A stretch of DNA of 64,000 nt from Drosophila pseudoobscura. Its lineage: Eukaryota; Arthropoda; Insecta; Diptera; Drosophilidae. Shown here piece by piece: positions 12,119 to 22,700 of the stretch. The notes beneath the pieces are model-generated. The model did no database searches and was not told the DNA's origin. It saw only the letters and a program-made list of their open reading frames with translations. The stretch covers positions 9,114,001 through 9,178,000 of the forward strand of contig NC_046680.1 of assembly GCF_009870125.1 (NCBI RefSeq), written 5' to 3'. The position numbers and the translations under genes are program-made. Each line of letters starts with the position of its first letter. The first letter of the stretch is position 1.

Positions 12119-12726
12119 GGTGGTTGTTTCTTGATTACACAGAGAGTGTTTACTTTGTCTGAATTTGTTTGGCGCACACACGTCACGGTGGAAGCGAACT
12201 TCAGCGGCGGGCTTTCTCATAAGAAATGCGATTTATTCTAGCATTGAACACACGACAAACTGTCAGCCTATTGGTATCACACGCGCCGGCGTTTTTCAAA
12301 TGTTTGACGGTCGCGCTCGTCTCTTCTGGCCAGTGTGACCGCGGACTTATCGGTCAAATATACCGCCCGACCCTCAGAAATATACCGAAATACACCGTAA
12401 ATATACTGACGAAATACATATTTCTCGTTATTAATATTCCGTCGAATATTACCGGCTAAATAGATCTTTCAGCTTTGCCCACATAATTTCATCCAATTAA
12501 TTAACCTATTTTCTACTTGAGTGGTGTATTTTAAATACTTGCTTTAATTGGATTTTGCCTAAAAAAGGTTTTAATGAAAAAGGTAAAAAAAAGAATGAGA
12601 GTAACTGCAGAGAAAAGTAGATTGGCAGCGCTGGAGGATAAACATAAGTTGGCAGCGCGCACAATTCACAGCTGAGTGCTGTTTCCGAATTTTGTTATTT
12701 AACCAGCAGGAATTTAACAAAAAAAA
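12119..12726. promoter_or_regulatory. Divergent promoter region, MADF gene / mRpL41
   Basis: The 608 bp separating the two start codons. It contains a Motif-1 (M1BP) site, GGCCAGTGTGACC at 12328-12340, and an array of ATATACCG/GTAAATATAC units at about 12355-12410, which are Ohler Motif-6-like sequences. CAGCGCTG-type sequence near 12630 resembles Ohler Motif 7 and lies just upstream of mRpL41. These motifs are typical of TATA-less housekeeping promoters. Transcription start sites are inferred. Confidence 0.65.
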
Positions 12727-13227
12727 ATGCAAAACTGTATTAAACTGGTGCCATTGGCACTCAAGTGCCCGCAGAGAGCCATCAGCACGTCTGCTGTCTT
12801 GGATGGCAAGCGGAACTTTCGCAAATTTAACGTACACAGCAAGCGCGGCACTCGCGTGGTTAAGGAGGCCCAAAAGACCATGGCCAATCCCCCGGTGCCC
12901 ATTGACAAGCGGGGCGTGCGCGACACAGGCATCTTGGTTGATGGAAAATTTGTGGAGATCCCTGAGAAAATCCCCGAAATTATTGTGCCCGATCTAACGG
13001 ACTGCAAGCTGAAGCCCTATGTGTCGTACAAAGCACCGGAAGTAGTGCAATCAGAATTCACCAGTCTGGACTTGTTTAACGCAGTCTATTCGAAAAAGAT
13101 TGTTGAGGATTTCAAGGCAGGCAGCCTCCAGGCAGATGGCAGTCCCAAGGAACCATCGGCCGAAGAGAAACTCACTTCATCGGAGGCATTTCTCCGTGCG
13201 CGAAGAACTGGCAGCGACATATTCTAG
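12727..13227 (+). CDS. mRpL41: Mitochondrial ribosomal protein L41
   Basis: Structural protein of the large mitochondrial ribosomal subunit. A single exon encodes 166 residues; the ATG at 12727 follows AAAAAA, a good fly start context. The N terminus is basic and hydroxylated without acidic residues (MQNCIKLVPLALKCPQRA...), consistent with a mitochondrial presequence. The following RNFRKFN, SKRGTR and GVRDTGI stretches match the L41 core as I know it. The fly protein is somewhat longer than human MRPL41 (137 aa), mainly at the C terminus. A poly(A) signal AATAAA lies at 13249-13254, only about 20 bases past the stop, so the 3' UTR reaches into the opposing gene's 3' end. The upstream promoter region is shared with the MADF zinc-finger gene. 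Confidence 0.9.
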   Translation: MQNCIKLVPLALKCPQRAISTSAVLDGKRNFRKFNVHSKRGTRVVKEAQKTMANPPVPIDKRGVRDTGILVDGKFVEIPEKIPEIIVPDLTDCKLKPYVSYKAPEVVQSEFTSLDLFNAVYSKKIVEDFKAGSLQADGSPKEPSAEEKLTSSEAFLRARRTGSDIF

Positions 13228-13268
13228 ACATACGTTTATTGTTTCTTAAATAAAAATTGTAAATTCTA
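13228..13268. terminator. Overlapping 3' ends of mRpL41 and the RS-protein gene
   Basis: Only 41 bp separate the two stop codons. The minus-strand AATAAA occupies 13235-13240 and the plus-strand AATAAA 13249-13254, so the two mRNAs must overlap tail to tail if both signals are used. Confidence 0.8.
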
Positions 13269-13973
13269 CTATTCCTGGATGTACTTTTGGCGATATACGT
13301 AAAGTTTGCGAATCCATTTCTCCGTCTTAAGGTCAGGATTTCCAAGGAACTGAAAAACGAAAACATGACACATATTTGTGAGAAGAGGACGATAGAACCG
13401 AGGAGTGCAACTTACGTTGGGATGAAATATTACATCTTCGGTTTGGACCGGGTTCGATGGCTTCGGTACGGTCACCGTTTCGTTTTTCAGATCTATGATA
13501 ACCTTCTCTGGGGCCTCACGATCTTTGGTGCTGAAGAAAGCTGACGGCTTGAAGGTATCCTCGTCTATCTTTTCCAAGGCCTTCTGCACTTTGGTATCCA
13601 GCAAATCGATGCCCTTGACGTTGCTAGCGAGAGGCGTTGAACGTGAATTGCTCTCCGAACTCGGTGCTCGGGTTGTCCTTTGGGAGGCAGAGCGAGATTT
13701 GTTATAGTCCCGACTGCGACTCTTGCTGTGCCGGCTCCGGGAGCTGCTTGGACTGCGTGGCGATGAGCTGCGCGACGAGCTGCGGCTACTGCTACGACTA
13801 CGCCTGTAGTACTTTTTAGATTTCTTCGACTTCTTCTTTTTGGGTTTGGAGCTTTGCCGGCTGCTCCTGGTGGGGGACTTGGAGTGGTACCTTCGGTCGC
13901 GTTCTTTGTCGCGGTCCCGATCTCGCTCTCTTTCCCGGTCGCGGTCTCTATCATGTCTTTCCCGTTCCCGCAT
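13269..13973 (-). CDS. Arginine/serine-rich nuclear protein, 2 exons
   Basis: Coding exons 13973-13416 and 13349-13269 are joined in phase 0 across a 66-bp intron (donor CCAAC|GTAAGT, acceptor TTTTTCAG), giving 212 residues. The N terminus is a run of Arg-Asp/Arg-Glu dipeptides, followed by a lysine block (KKKKSKKSKK) and an Arg-Ser domain of about 60 residues. The C-terminal half is ordered-looking: a segment with KVQKALEKIDEDTFKPSAFF and an ending rich in W, R and Y (KWIRKLYVYRQKY). RS/RD-rich composition is typical of pre-mRNA splicing factors in nuclear speckles, so a role in RNA processing is inferred. I do not recognise the conserved C-terminal module with certainty. A minus-strand AATAAA (13240-13235) lies inside the 3' UTR of mRpL41. 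Confidence 0.85.
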   Translation of the reverse strand: MRERERHDRDRDRERERDRDRDKERDRRYHSKSPTRSSRQSSKPKKKKSKKSKKYYRRSRSSSRSSSRSSSPRSPSSSRSRHSKSRSRDYNKSRSASQRTTRAPSSESNSRSTPLASNVKGIDLLDTKVQKALEKIDEDTFKPSAFFSTKDREAPEKVIIDLKNETVTVPKPSNPVQTEDVIFHPNVSCTPRFYRPLLTNMCHVFVFQFLGNPDLKTEKWIRKLYVYRQKYIQE

Positions 13974-14747
13974 TGTCTTTTTTTATTTATTTATTTTTGA
14001 TTGTATTGTCGCTTGGCTCATGTACAGTTCACTTCAAAAAGGTATGAACAACAGGCAAAGCGGCACGGAAAATGCAACGCATGCAATGTAAAATGCACCC
14101 CATTGCTTAATATACCTTGAAGAGATAACAAGTCAATTTTGTCTTCAAGGTATATTATCCTCACACGAGAGGTGAGGTTCATACGAAGTCTGCAACTTGG
14201 CTACTGTATTTTTGCTCGTCGTCCCTACCCCTTTCTATGGGATTGTTACACATCGATGTTATTTTATATATAATATCGATATTATATATTGTGTCTATCG
14301 ACTGCCCTCTAAATTATAATAATACTGAATCCAAATTTAAATTTGGGCGCCAAAAACTAAAATATGATATAAAGAAGCGCCCGCTACGATAGCTTCCGCC
14401 TGGGATTCTAGTGTTGCATGTAGTTCTTTTAGTAATGGATTTTTTAACTAATTCTGGAATCGCTTGCTTAACAATTTGAACTTTCAGAATGTCGTTGAAA
14501 ATTCTGATAATACAATCTAATTACATGTAACCGCCAGTAGCGCAGCTATCAAGATTCACAGAGTGATAGCTGCACCACTTGTCGTGAGACTTGAAGCCAC
14601 CTGTATTATCGCTTCTGGCAAATCGCTCATGTGTTTCCCAAACGACCTATCAGTCTTGTTGAATTGAACGTAGTTTCTGTGCGAAAATAGCCTGCCATAA
14701 ATTTGCCCGCCCAAATCTTCCAGTCCTTATCAGATGTTCCTTGGGGG
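13974..14747. promoter_or_regulatory. Intergenic region, RS-protein gene / lipase
   Basis: Divergent spacer. It contains two hairpin-forming inverted repeats (14109-14156 and 14159-14177), a CATCGATG site near 14252 and a 24-bp perfect palindrome centred on ATCGAT (14266-14289). ATCGAT sequences match the DRE core used by housekeeping promoters and would suit the RS-protein gene. A TTATCAG GATA-type site near 14727-14733 lies just before the lipase TATA box and would suit gut expression. Confidence 0.5.
14109..14177. repeat. Two adjacent hairpin inverted repeats
   Basis: Arms AATATACCTTGAAGA (14109-14123) and its inverse at 14142-14156 form a perfect 15-bp stem with an 18-base loop. CCTCAC at 14159-14164 pairs with GTGAGG at 14172-14177 over a 7-base loop. 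Confidence 0.85.
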
Positions 14748-14757
14748 TATATAAAAG
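14748..14757 (+). promoter_or_regulatory. TATA box of the lipase gene
   Basis: TATATAAAAG begins 59 bases before the ATG at 14807, which predicts a transcription start near 14778-14782 and a very short leader. A strong TATA box fits a tissue-restricted digestive gene, unlike its housekeeping neighbours. Confidence 0.8.
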
Positions 14758-14806
14758 GTATGAGTGGTCACACCATTTGGTAAAGTACCTGCACCTGTGA
14801 TCAAAA

Positions 14807-16072
14807 ATGCTGGTTCCCCAAGTATTTCTGGGACTTCTATGTATAGGCTTGGCCACAGCCTTGCCCGCTGATGGCGGGCGGGTGAGCTCTGTAACAACGG
14901 TAAAAACGAATCTCTATATTGTTTTAATATTTATTTAAATTTTAAATATGATTTCCTGTATTATTCAGTTGACTCTAGTGAGAGCACAAGGCTATGAGAT
15001 TCAGGAGCATACTGTTCAGACGTCGGATGGATATATTCTCACCATGCACCGCATTCCATACTCCAAGAATACCGGCTATGATGGCGCTCGTCCTGTTGCC
15101 TTCCTCATGCACGGTCTGCTCTGCTCGTCCTCTGACTGGGTATTGGGCGGTACACACAGTGGCCTGGCTTACCTGCTTTCTGAGGCTGGCTATGATGTCT
15201 GGATGGGCAATGCTCGTGGCAACACCTATTCCAAGAAACATGCAACCCACACACCGCTGCTGCAGCCATTCTGGAACTTCGAGTGGCATGACATTGGAAT
15301 CTATGATCTGCCCGCCATGATAGACTACGTCCTATACGCCACGGGTGTAGATCAACTCTCTTACGTGGGTCACTCCCAGGGCACCACTTCTTTCTTCGTG
15401 CTGAGCTCGATGATTCCGCGATTCAAGAGTCGCATACGCTCGGCTCATCTACTGGCGCCCGTCGCCTGGATGGAGCACATGGAGAGTCCCCTGGCCACCG
15501 TAGGAGGTCCTCTGTTGGGACAACCGAATGCCTTTGTTGAGCTATTCGGCAGTATGGAGTTTTTGCCAAACACTCAGCTCATGAATTTGATGGGCTCTCT
15601 AATGTGCAGCGATCAGGCTATATCCCAGGTGATCTGCACAAACAGCCTGTTCCTCATGGGCGGCTGGAACTCGCCATATTTGAATGAGTCAATGATCCCA
15701 GAAATAATGGCCACTACCCCGGCAGGCTGTTCGGTGAACCAGATCTTCCACTATCTGCAGGAGTACAATTCGGGATATTTCCGTCGATTCGACTACGGTT
15801 CGACCCGGAACAAGAAGGAGTACGGCTCCAAGGCTCCACCAGATTACGATGTGGAGGGCATCAACGTTCCCACATACCTTTACTACAGCGACAACGACTA
15901 CTTTGCCAGTTTAATCGATGTGGATCGTCTTCGCTACGTAATGGATCCGAATTCCCTGAAGAGTGCGTATCGCCTCCCCGAGACTAAATGGAATCATTTG
16001 GACTTCCTGTGGGGCCTGAATGTCAAGGAAATACTTTATGACCGAGTGATCAATGACATAAAGAATGCGTAA
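14807..16072 (+). CDS. CG8093: Secreted acid/gastric-type lipase, 2 exons
   Basis: Alpha/beta-hydrolase that probably releases fatty acids from neutral lipids outside the cell or in lysosomes, most likely in the gut. Exon 1 is 14807-14881 and exon 2 is 14969-16072, phase 0, giving 392 residues. Exon 1 encodes a classic signal peptide (MLVPQVFLGLLCIGLATALPA). The acid-lipase N-terminal signature GYEIQEHTVQTSDGYIL starts the mature protein. The oxyanion loop is HGLLCSSSDW, the nucleophile Ser is in GHSQGTT, the catalytic Asp is in SDNDYFA and the His is in NHLDFLWG; all are present. Length and order match the LIPA/LIPF family of about 400 residues. A GATA-type site and TATA box sit upstream. 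The symbol is inferred from its position beside row and should be checked. Confidence 0.9.
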
Positions 16073-16779
16073 GCATGTGTTGAAAATAAAACTTAAGATC
16101 GTGATAATTATAATTCAAAACAACAAAACACTTTTCAACTATTTAATCAATGGGGTTTAATTACTGATGGGGTGATATTTGATAAGGGGTCATAAATACA
16201 ATATATATTGTCGGTACTTCACCGTGACATAACACAAACCAATCAGCGTTTTATTTGTTTTAAATTATCGTTATATTTGTTTCGTTCTTTTGAAAATGCG
16301 GTATTTTTTTGAGATATGCGCAAAACAAAACAATGCTTAGTATCGATAAGTGACTTTCGATTACTCCAATGATTATCCTTTGCGTTTTTTTGTTTTGACG
16401 TATTTCGCTAAAACCTTTGTTTAGACAAGATCCAATAAAAGCAAGTGTTGAATATAATCCAGACAATTAGAAAATAGATTTACTAATCGGATAAAATTAT
16501 GCGGGCGTGGCTAAATATTCTATATAGCTAGTAATATTCCACGGAATATCATAAACGAGGAATATGTAAAATAGAACTTGAATTCGTCAGTATATTTACG
16601 GTATATTTTGAAAATGAGTCGGTATATTTTTGAGGGTGGGACCGTATATTCTATATACTACCCGCGGTACACCCACGACAAAAAACCTAATCCAATACGG
16701 AAAATAATTTATTTTCGCTTAAAATTGATCTAAAAAACGCCAAATCTTGGCCAGTGGTCGGGTTAAGTTAATCCCCAAG
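16073..16779. promoter_or_regulatory. Lipase 3' end and row promoter region
   Basis: An AATAAA just past the lipase stop (about 16085) ends that transcript. The row-proximal part (about 16511-16645) holds Motif-6-like units (CAGTATATTTA, CGGTATATTTT, TCGGTATATTTTT) in a block that aligns, inverted, with the array at 12355-12458. Row has no TATA box, which fits a housekeeping promoter. Confidence 0.6.
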
Positions 16780-19700
16780 ATGTCGCGTGTAACGAAAAGT
16801 GATATTTCGCTCGATATGGAGGTCTGGGTGGAGGAACTGTCGGAGGCGCAGTTGGCGTACTACGACAAAATCACAAACGAGCATTATGCTGTGAAAAATG
16901 CTCTTAAGAGTGCCGTGAGCGCCAATGAAGGAAAGGAGCTGTTCAATGGCCAAGTGTTTCAAGCTTATTCGTTCAAGGGAAAAGTGCTGCAGGAGCTGAA
17001 AGAGGCCACCTTGCCTAAGAAACCACCGAAGCCGGTCGAACCGCCGCAGCCTTCTACTCCGGTCGCTGGCTCCACGGGAAGAGGACGTGGCCGACCAAAA
17101 CAGTCTTCAAATATTGCTTACTTGGAGTCATCCGACGACGGCGATGATGATGTTCCGTTGGCCAAGAGATTGGCTTTGTCCGCGGGTAAAAAGGCAGTGG
17201 CTGCTGGAACGTCTCCAAAGCTTGGAAAAAAAGCAGCCGCCGCCGCCGCTGCCGCATCCTCTGGCAAAGCTTCGCCCCAACCCAAGGGCAGCAAAAGTGG
17301 CTCGAGTAGCAAATCTCCAAAAGACTCCAACAAAGATGGTGAATCTCCTCCTAAAAACTATCGGCCAGCTGAGGTCAACTCGGTGGGAGGTCTAGTTGTG
17401 GGCAGCACTGACGAAAGTAAGGATTCTAAAGACGTTAAGGATGGCAAGGACTCCAAAATGCAGGGAAAAACATATCCGTCTCTGGTGGTGCTGGCCAAAC
17501 CGTTCCTTAAGATCAAAGACATGGCTGCAACACGCAGCAAACTGGATTCCAAGGTTAAACTGGTTCTCATGCTGACTCCGAACAAGTTTTGCGAGTGGCT
17601 GCTCCAGGAGGGTCTTCTCAGATCCCAGCAGAATTGCATTAATCATCGAAATAGTGAACTGAAATTGGGTAAGTAGGATCAGTGGTGCATCACACCGAAA
17701 ACTCTTCTCACTTTCACTTCTCCTTGAATCCCTAGGAATATACTCGGATGTATCGAAATTCCCCTATACCGGAGGCTATGTGTGGATTAGTGATTGCTGT
17801 CCTTTTCGCTTCGTGTCCGTCTTCAATAATTCAATATTCGAGGGAGCTTCGCATCCGCCTACATTTCTTCTAAAGCTTATCTACCATTGGGCCTGCCAGA
17901 CCAGCATTCAGAATGTAGTCCAGTGGGTCAAGGTGGACAGTGTGTACATCAAGGGCATCTACACCTGGCTGAGAGCCATTTGCACTTTGGGCGTGCATCA
18001 GAAGTGCAAAAAGTTAGGAGGTCCCGGAAAGTTTGTGGAGGTAATGTACAAAATTATTCCCTTGATCTATGCCCACTCACTGTTTGATGTTCTTCCCAGG
18101 TGGGCGTCATATCACTGGGAACCACCTCGCAAGATGGGGCTCAGCGTCAGGTTAAGGTCGAGGTGCTAGGTGTCTATGATTATGCAGACAAATCAATCCG
18201 ATTGCGTGCAGTAGAGCCAATTATCGATGGAGATCGAAATTACAAGAAACGCTTCCAGGGCATACTGGAGCCGCTTTCGCGTTGGGTCCACAAGGACAGT
18301 ACTATTTGCATCGACCTGACGGTAGACAAGATCACCCTGTTCAGTTTGGGATTCAAGAATATTGTCCAGGCATCGGCCACAGACAACACGGCCAAGCACA
18401 ACAACTCGGCAGTGATGGAGTACTTGCGTAGAATCGTTCCTCGTATGTTCCAGAACACATTGTCGCTGCTCTCGCGTCAAATGATTCAGCAATTCCTGGA
18501 CGAGCTTGTCTGGCGTGAATCTTTTGGCACGTATGCCCTGCAGGCCTTCAATAACATTATAATACACATAGCCGAGCAGACAAGAGTTACCACCACCGAG
18601 ACAATCACTCAACGCCTGTATCAGGTAAGCAAAGTGGCGTCATTTTATGGCACTAACACTTTTCTAATCCATCTCTTGTTCTGTTCAGGTGGCAACCAAC
18701 CCTTTCAAAGACTGGAGCGTACTGCCGGCCAACTACAAGGAGACACCGGCCAATGCGGCACCCAAGCGCCTCAAGAAACGTTAGTAGTTTCGTAGTGTTC
18801 AATCGACTTGAATTTAATACAAGGCCGCGTAATAGAATAATTCTAAGCTAAAGCGTTTGTCACTCCAAAGCAGTGGTCGTTGCCTGTCAAACAGTGGTCG
18901 TTTTTCCGTTGTCTTAGGCTTCGTATTCCCTGTTGTTTACACACAGAACCAAGCGGAAAAGTGTTATTGTATTGGCGCGCCGACCACTCATCCAAAGTAA
19001 AGTGTTTTCCTCTTTTTTATTAATTCAATCAGTGTCGCTTAGTGTTGAGCTCAGGAAAAGTTCTTATGACAACACCAAGTGTTGGATTTAGATAGTCGCA
19101 AAAAACCCAGCACATAAGCTTACTTTCTGGCATCTTTCATGTTAACTTATTTTAAATAACAGAACTAAACGAAAACCACTAAATAAAATTGCCCAAAAAC
19201 TTAAGAAATGGAAAGCCTTGCTAAAGCTATGTTTTTATTTGATTTATTTATAATTTGGAGTGATAAAACGCATACAGTTAATTTTATAATGTGGCTCCAG
19301 CCATGTGCTAACTTTATTTGATATTGAAAGTTGATCGGAAGTTAAGTTGTTTTTTGTTTGGCGAGATTTATCCACATTGATAATTTACCCTTATCCTTTA
19401 TCTGTGCGCAGCGATTAACGATGCTGATTATACCAGCTCCACCAAGACGCCCAAGAAGGAAAAGAAAGAGAAAGATGTTGAGAAGGACATATTGCCAGCT
19501 GGCACCAAGAGGCGCGCGGTGAACACACCGCCACCGCCGCCACCAGCTACGAAGGGACCGGGAAGACCACCAGGCAAGGGCTCAGTCAAACACACGCCTT
19601 CAAAGCCAGTCGCACCTTCACCAACGGTGACAAAATCGGCGGCAAAGAAGCCAAAGGAAAAAGAAGAGAAACTTCCCGTGGTGGTCAAGAAAGAGGAGGA

Positions 19701-22700
19701 CGACCTCAAGGGACTGGAGGAGCTGTACTACGGCATAAGCGATGGGATGGACGAATACTTTGAACAATTCCCATACAACTCGCCCAGGGCCAATCCCCAT
19801 GAGCTTACCAAGACAGTGGACTGCCCGATTTGCCTGAGCGAATCCTTTGACTCCAATGAGAAGCTGCAAACGCATTTGGTGTCGCACATCTCGTCCGATG
19901 GCAAGCAGCATCAGTTCCAGTGCCTTTTCTGCCTGGAGAAACATCCCACGGAGTCGGTGCTGGCCAAGCACAACCAGATCATGCATCCCACCGAGACCAA
20001 GACGGAGGGTTCGCCCTCCTACTATTGCCTCATTTGCCAGCAGCGGCACAACTCTCTGCATTTGCTAACGGCCCATCTACAGAGGGTCCACAACACCCTG
20101 GAGCTGCCCTATTGGTGCCAATCCTGTGGCTACCGCTCGTCGTCTCATCGCGATCTTGTCAGGCATTTCTACGATGACCACAAGAACCAGAACTTCCTGC
20201 AATGCCCTTACTGCTTGGACGTAAGTTCTATTCGTAAATAGCCTGTAAAGAAAAATATTTCATAGCTCTCATTCCTTGCAGATATTTTACTTTTCCATTC
20301 GCGGGTCTGTCAGCCAGTTGCGCATCGAGCACTACTTCATGCACTTGAATGATCACGTCAACAAGCGGGATCCATCATTGCGCTGTCAGAAGTGCTCGCT
20401 CAGCTTCCTGGAGAAGGGTGATCTGAAGCAGCATACGGTTCAGCATCATATCAGCATGACCAAGACCAATAGGCCGGTCCGTCTCTTGCTCAACACTTCG
20501 CTGCTGATTCCTCCACCAAAGGTGCGCACCCATCACAAGGAGCCGGCTCCCTTCTCCACCTACAAGCGACCGATATTCTTTGCTTTTCTCGAGGGCAAGA
20601 CCTGTGCCGAGTGCAACACCGATTACGCCAGCGAGGAGACACATTACACGTCAGTATTAACCACATTCATTGCATGTATTTTATTTATTTTCAAAGTATG
20701 GCTGTACGGGGTCGGTAAAATTGCAAGCGTTCGCAAGTGAAAGCCAAGACAGAGAGTAGCCAGCCGAAGCCCAGGACACACCAACCAAGTCGCAATGTGT
20801 CCACATCTAGGGCTTGGAATCCGAGGACATTGTCCAGCAGACGCACATAGCCAGCCCGCATAGCATCGTTGAAGTCGGAGACAAGCCAGTGCTGCAGAAG
20901 CCCCGTGCCCTGAATCCTCATAATGAACATGCTGAGAGATGACTCCAGGTGGCAGTCGCTGCGCATCGGATAGCCTATAATGGGCGAGCCCAGACAAGCG
21001 GAGGAGAATCGAAAGATCGGCTTGAAGGCGTACTGCTGCTGCATGGCGATAAAATCCCAGCGCTCCGTGGTGAAGGGATATGCGTAGCTGCGATTGAAGC
21101 TGAGCAGGGCCGAGACCTGTTCACTGGCATTAACGCCCACTATCAGGCGGGCCACTCTACTGACGAGACGCGGATGTACATGACGCAGAACTGTTTCGAC
21201 CTCATACTCCTTGACTAAAACCTTCTGCTGTTGTTCAATAAGCTGCTCCCATGAGTTCACTTGCTCGCCCACCACCAATGCGGTGAGGAAGCTATCCAAC
21301 TGAAGGTTGTACCAGTTGGACAATACAAATCCCAAGATGGTCAGCTGCAGGAAAACTATGAAGTATCTCAGAGAAGGACTGTCTATCCTTGCAGGCGAAG
21401 AGATATACAGTACACGGCTGACGGCGTCTAGAAAGCTCAACCCAACACGCTGTTGCCAGGTCCTCCTGCCCATGTCGGGACGAACCCAGAAAACCACTCC
21501 ACTAATGTAGAACACTCCACCAAGCAGTAGCAGCCAGCTTGATTGGTTGAGGGGCAGCAGTAGATACATGTGGCGGGGAATCTCGTTACGTACCGGAACA
21601 ATCAAGCAGTTTTGTGTGACCATCAACGGATAGCTTCTGTCCCCAAAATCACTGGGGGATCTGATGTACGGATGCGCTGAAATCTCCAAGTGTCCTTTCA
21701 TTATAAGCTGCGCAATTCGGCCCATATTGACACTGCTCGTGGGGCCAAGATTCTCGTGAGGATTAGTAATCTGCAGAGTGGCATTGTGGCGTTGCAAGTA
21801 CTCCACAAAGGTGCGATAGGCGTAGCCTCGTATATGTCTCCGTCCTGTGTGGGGATCATGCACCACAAACACTCGCGGAATATCATTCTCCACTGGAGTG
21901 GACACAACATAGCCCTGAAAGTTGCTTGTAGTTGCTGGAAAGAGCGGAATCGAAGTGAGATTCATCTGAAAGAAGCGCACTGCCGGATAGGGAGTATAGG
22001 AATAGATTCGATCCTTATGCAGCACCAAAACGTTGAGAAACTGTTGGTGCCAGAGCTTCTGGAATATGGCGTGTATCGCCTTGTACGAGCCACTTCGTTT
22101 TGAGCGCAAGACGACAATTAAGCGACCGCGACGCATCCTTTGCAGACTTTTATTCAGAGCATTCCAAATGAGATCCAGGCGGCTGTGGCAGAAGAGCAAG
22201 CTAATGGCATTGTCCGCGTTCATGTTATATTGACCAAGGGGTCTCTGCTTTCGAGCTGGCGTAGACAAATCCACCGTGTGACTACTGACTGCCATGGTTC
22301 GATGGAGCCAGGTTATCAGACTGTTGATATCATCCAGTTTTGTTCTGTGTCCCACGAAGATAGGCGTATTACTCCAGTGTTCCCGGGTGGCGATGACGCT
22401 TAGAACAGACCTCACTAAGGTCATGTTGTGACTGCCGTGGATCAACGCTGGCTGTGACCAGCTGAAGAGCAGCAATAATAACAGCCCGTTGCTCATTATG
22501 GTTGACTACATTGTGGCTTAAGGGCGCACCTGCGACGTCCTTATAAGCCCGTAAATAATTGTTTTAATTGAATCTAATCAGGCTTTATTACTGATAGAAA
22601 TCAGAGTAATAACAGGTGAATTAGAGGATTTGTTCCTAGGGGCTGAAATGAGTCTATTTGTAACGTTATGTAGCCTGAAATTAAATGGCTCTCCTTCTTT

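Noticed and set aside
17087-17395. Plus-strand alternative-frame ORF in row exon 1
   Set aside because: Shadow of the Ala/Lys/Ser-rich coding frame; the real frame continues correctly through three splice junctions.
20644-20997. 117-codon minus-strand frame next to the nested Ir
   Set aside because: Out-of-frame shadow of the receptor's C-terminal coding sequence.
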